Shown here piece after piece: positions 6,449 to 6,787 of a stretch of 6,787 nt of DNA. Position numbers and translations under genes: made by a program. The notes beneath the pieces were generated by a model. It was not told the origin of the DNA. It saw only the letters and a program-made list of their open reading frames with translations, and ran no database searches. How positions within the stretch are numbered: the first letter of the stretch is position 1; every line of letters starts with the position of its first letter. Origin of the DNA: Desulfobacterales bacterium (GTDB lineage Bacteria > Desulfobacterota > Desulfobacteria > Desulfobacterales > JAUCGF01); contig JAOZRC010000296.1 of the NCBI GenBank assembly GCA_029940345.1, positions 1 through 6,787 of the forward strand, read 5' to 3'.

Positions 6449-6732
6449 TCATCTATTGACGCCGAAGAATGTGCCACTGAAGTATGATAGCGGGTCAGTG
6501 ACCGAAATGACGCCGCTGCTGTATGGTTTTTTAATGTGGCGACGATCTGAGTGGCTTTTTGGGGCCGAAGCCTTTCGACATAATATCGGAGCGAACGGGT
6601 TACATTCTCTTCTGCGTACTTTACCTCGATCAATTCCTGGATGTCTCCGTTTTTGAGGATGACAAAATCAATCTCTCGTCCCTCCTTGTCGCGGAGATAT
6701 CGTAGTTCACAACGGTATCCTTCACGATCTTC
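6449..6732 (-). pseudogene. C-terminal remnant of a DUF4143-type AAA ATPase, transposon-truncated and frameshifted
   Basis: The minus strand encodes EGYRCELRYLRDKEGREIDF followed by VILKNGD and LIEVKYAEEN, the ending typical of predicted AAA+ ATPases with a C-terminal DUF4143 domain (restriction-endonuclease-like, usually near 400 aa in total). Everything upstream is lost at 6732/6733, where a transposable-element end begins. The M-K-D-A seen when reading from an ATG at 6744 comes from that terminal repeat. After QIVATLK the uninterrupted frame turns into atypical sequence and stops only at 6370. Adding one A to the six-A run (T-run 6527-6532 on the plus strand) restores KKPYSSGVISVTDPLSYF and a stop at 6449-6451, the expected family ending. 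So it is doubly broken. The frameshift could instead be a homopolymer sequencing error; the truncation could not. Confidence 0.75.
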
Positions 6733-6787
6733 GGCATCCTTCATAAGACAGCTAAAGTAGTTAACACTTTTTCGATCTGTTCAGCTA
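6733..6787. mobile_element. End of a second transposable element of the same family (runs off the window)
   Basis: GGCATCCTTCA (6733-6743) is identical to the terminal 11-mer of the 302-bp element. Compared with that element's right end read inwards, it continues with TAAGA, then AAAGTAGTT-N-ACACTTT, both shared. It lies exactly where DUF4143 homology stops, so it marks an insertion into that gene. If the family makes 8-bp duplications here too, CGATCTTC (6725-6732) should recur beyond the other end, outside the window. Confidence 0.72.
6741..6787 (-). CDS. Possible transposase C-terminus (partial, enters from beyond the window)
   Basis: One minus-strand frame is open from the window edge and reads AEQIEKVLTTLAVL before a TGA at 6741-6743 that lies inside the terminal repeat. 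Insertion sequences often end their transposase within or next to the inverted repeat, so this could be the 3' end of the autonomous element's transposase. Only 14 residues are visible and I cannot assign a family. The ATGA overlap with the DUF4143 remnant frame is produced by the repeat. Confidence 0.3.
   Translation of the reverse strand, partial: AEQIEKVLTTLAVL

Noticed and set aside
6741..6744. ATGA stop-start overlap suggesting translational coupling to the 124-aa frame
   Set aside because: The ATGA is part of the transposon terminal repeat (TGAAGGATGCC); the frame downstream is a truncated gene remnant.

Overview
The window looks like a chromosomal accessory stretch from an anaerobic Desulfobacterota-type bacterium (Desulfobacterales-like). 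This is inferred from three things: tandem H-protein-like genes with N-terminal cysteine clusters, a textbook sigma-54 promoter, and a long BarA-style multi-domain hybrid kinase. No rRNA or tRNA is present to fix the taxonomy. All recognisable genes lie on the minus strand, so transcription runs from high to low coordinates.

Layout, in transcription order. (1) 6733-6787 is the end of a transposable element that runs off the window. It sits in the 5' part of a DUF4143-type ATPase gene, leaving only a C-terminal remnant (6449-6732) that also carries a one-base frameshift in an A-run. (2) 6049-6350 is a complete 302-bp non-autonomous (MITE-like) element. It has 11-bp perfect terminal inverted repeats, an 8-bp target duplication (GAAAGTCA), and two internal long hairpins, so either strand could fold as a three-way junction. 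Its terminal 11-mer is identical to the one at 6733, so both belong to one family. (3) 5809-6048 is a leader region with a GC-richer hairpin and what may be a decayed coding or dispersed-repeat fragment. (4) 5808-2407 encodes an 1133-aa membrane hybrid histidine kinase: TM, extracytoplasmic region, TM, HAMP, PAS, HisKA, HATPase, REC, REC, HPt, helical tail. (5) 2406-2029 is a very AT-rich 378-bp intergenic region. It contains a perfect -24/-12 sigma-54 promoter and, about 225-245 bp upstream of the predicted start site, a pair of palindromic 13-mers spaced exactly 21 bp. (6) 2028-1030 and 999-70 are two tandem paralogues, 30 bp apart. Each has two copies of a C-x12-C-x5-C-x2-C module followed by a glycine-cleavage H-protein-like (lipoyl-fold) domain. 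The lysine that would carry lipoate is missing in both.

Working model (inference): the kinase is a redox or envelope signalling protein. The paralogue pair forms a sigma-54-dependent operon that may belong to the same regulon. The H-like proteins are unlikely to take part in glycine cleavage, because they lack the lipoyl lysine and no gcvP, gcvT or lipoyl ligase is nearby. The duplicated cysteine clusters suggest a metal- or Fe-S-binding role. The kinase has no output DNA-binding domain and no sigma-54 activator is in the window, so the link between kinase and promoter cannot be shown here.
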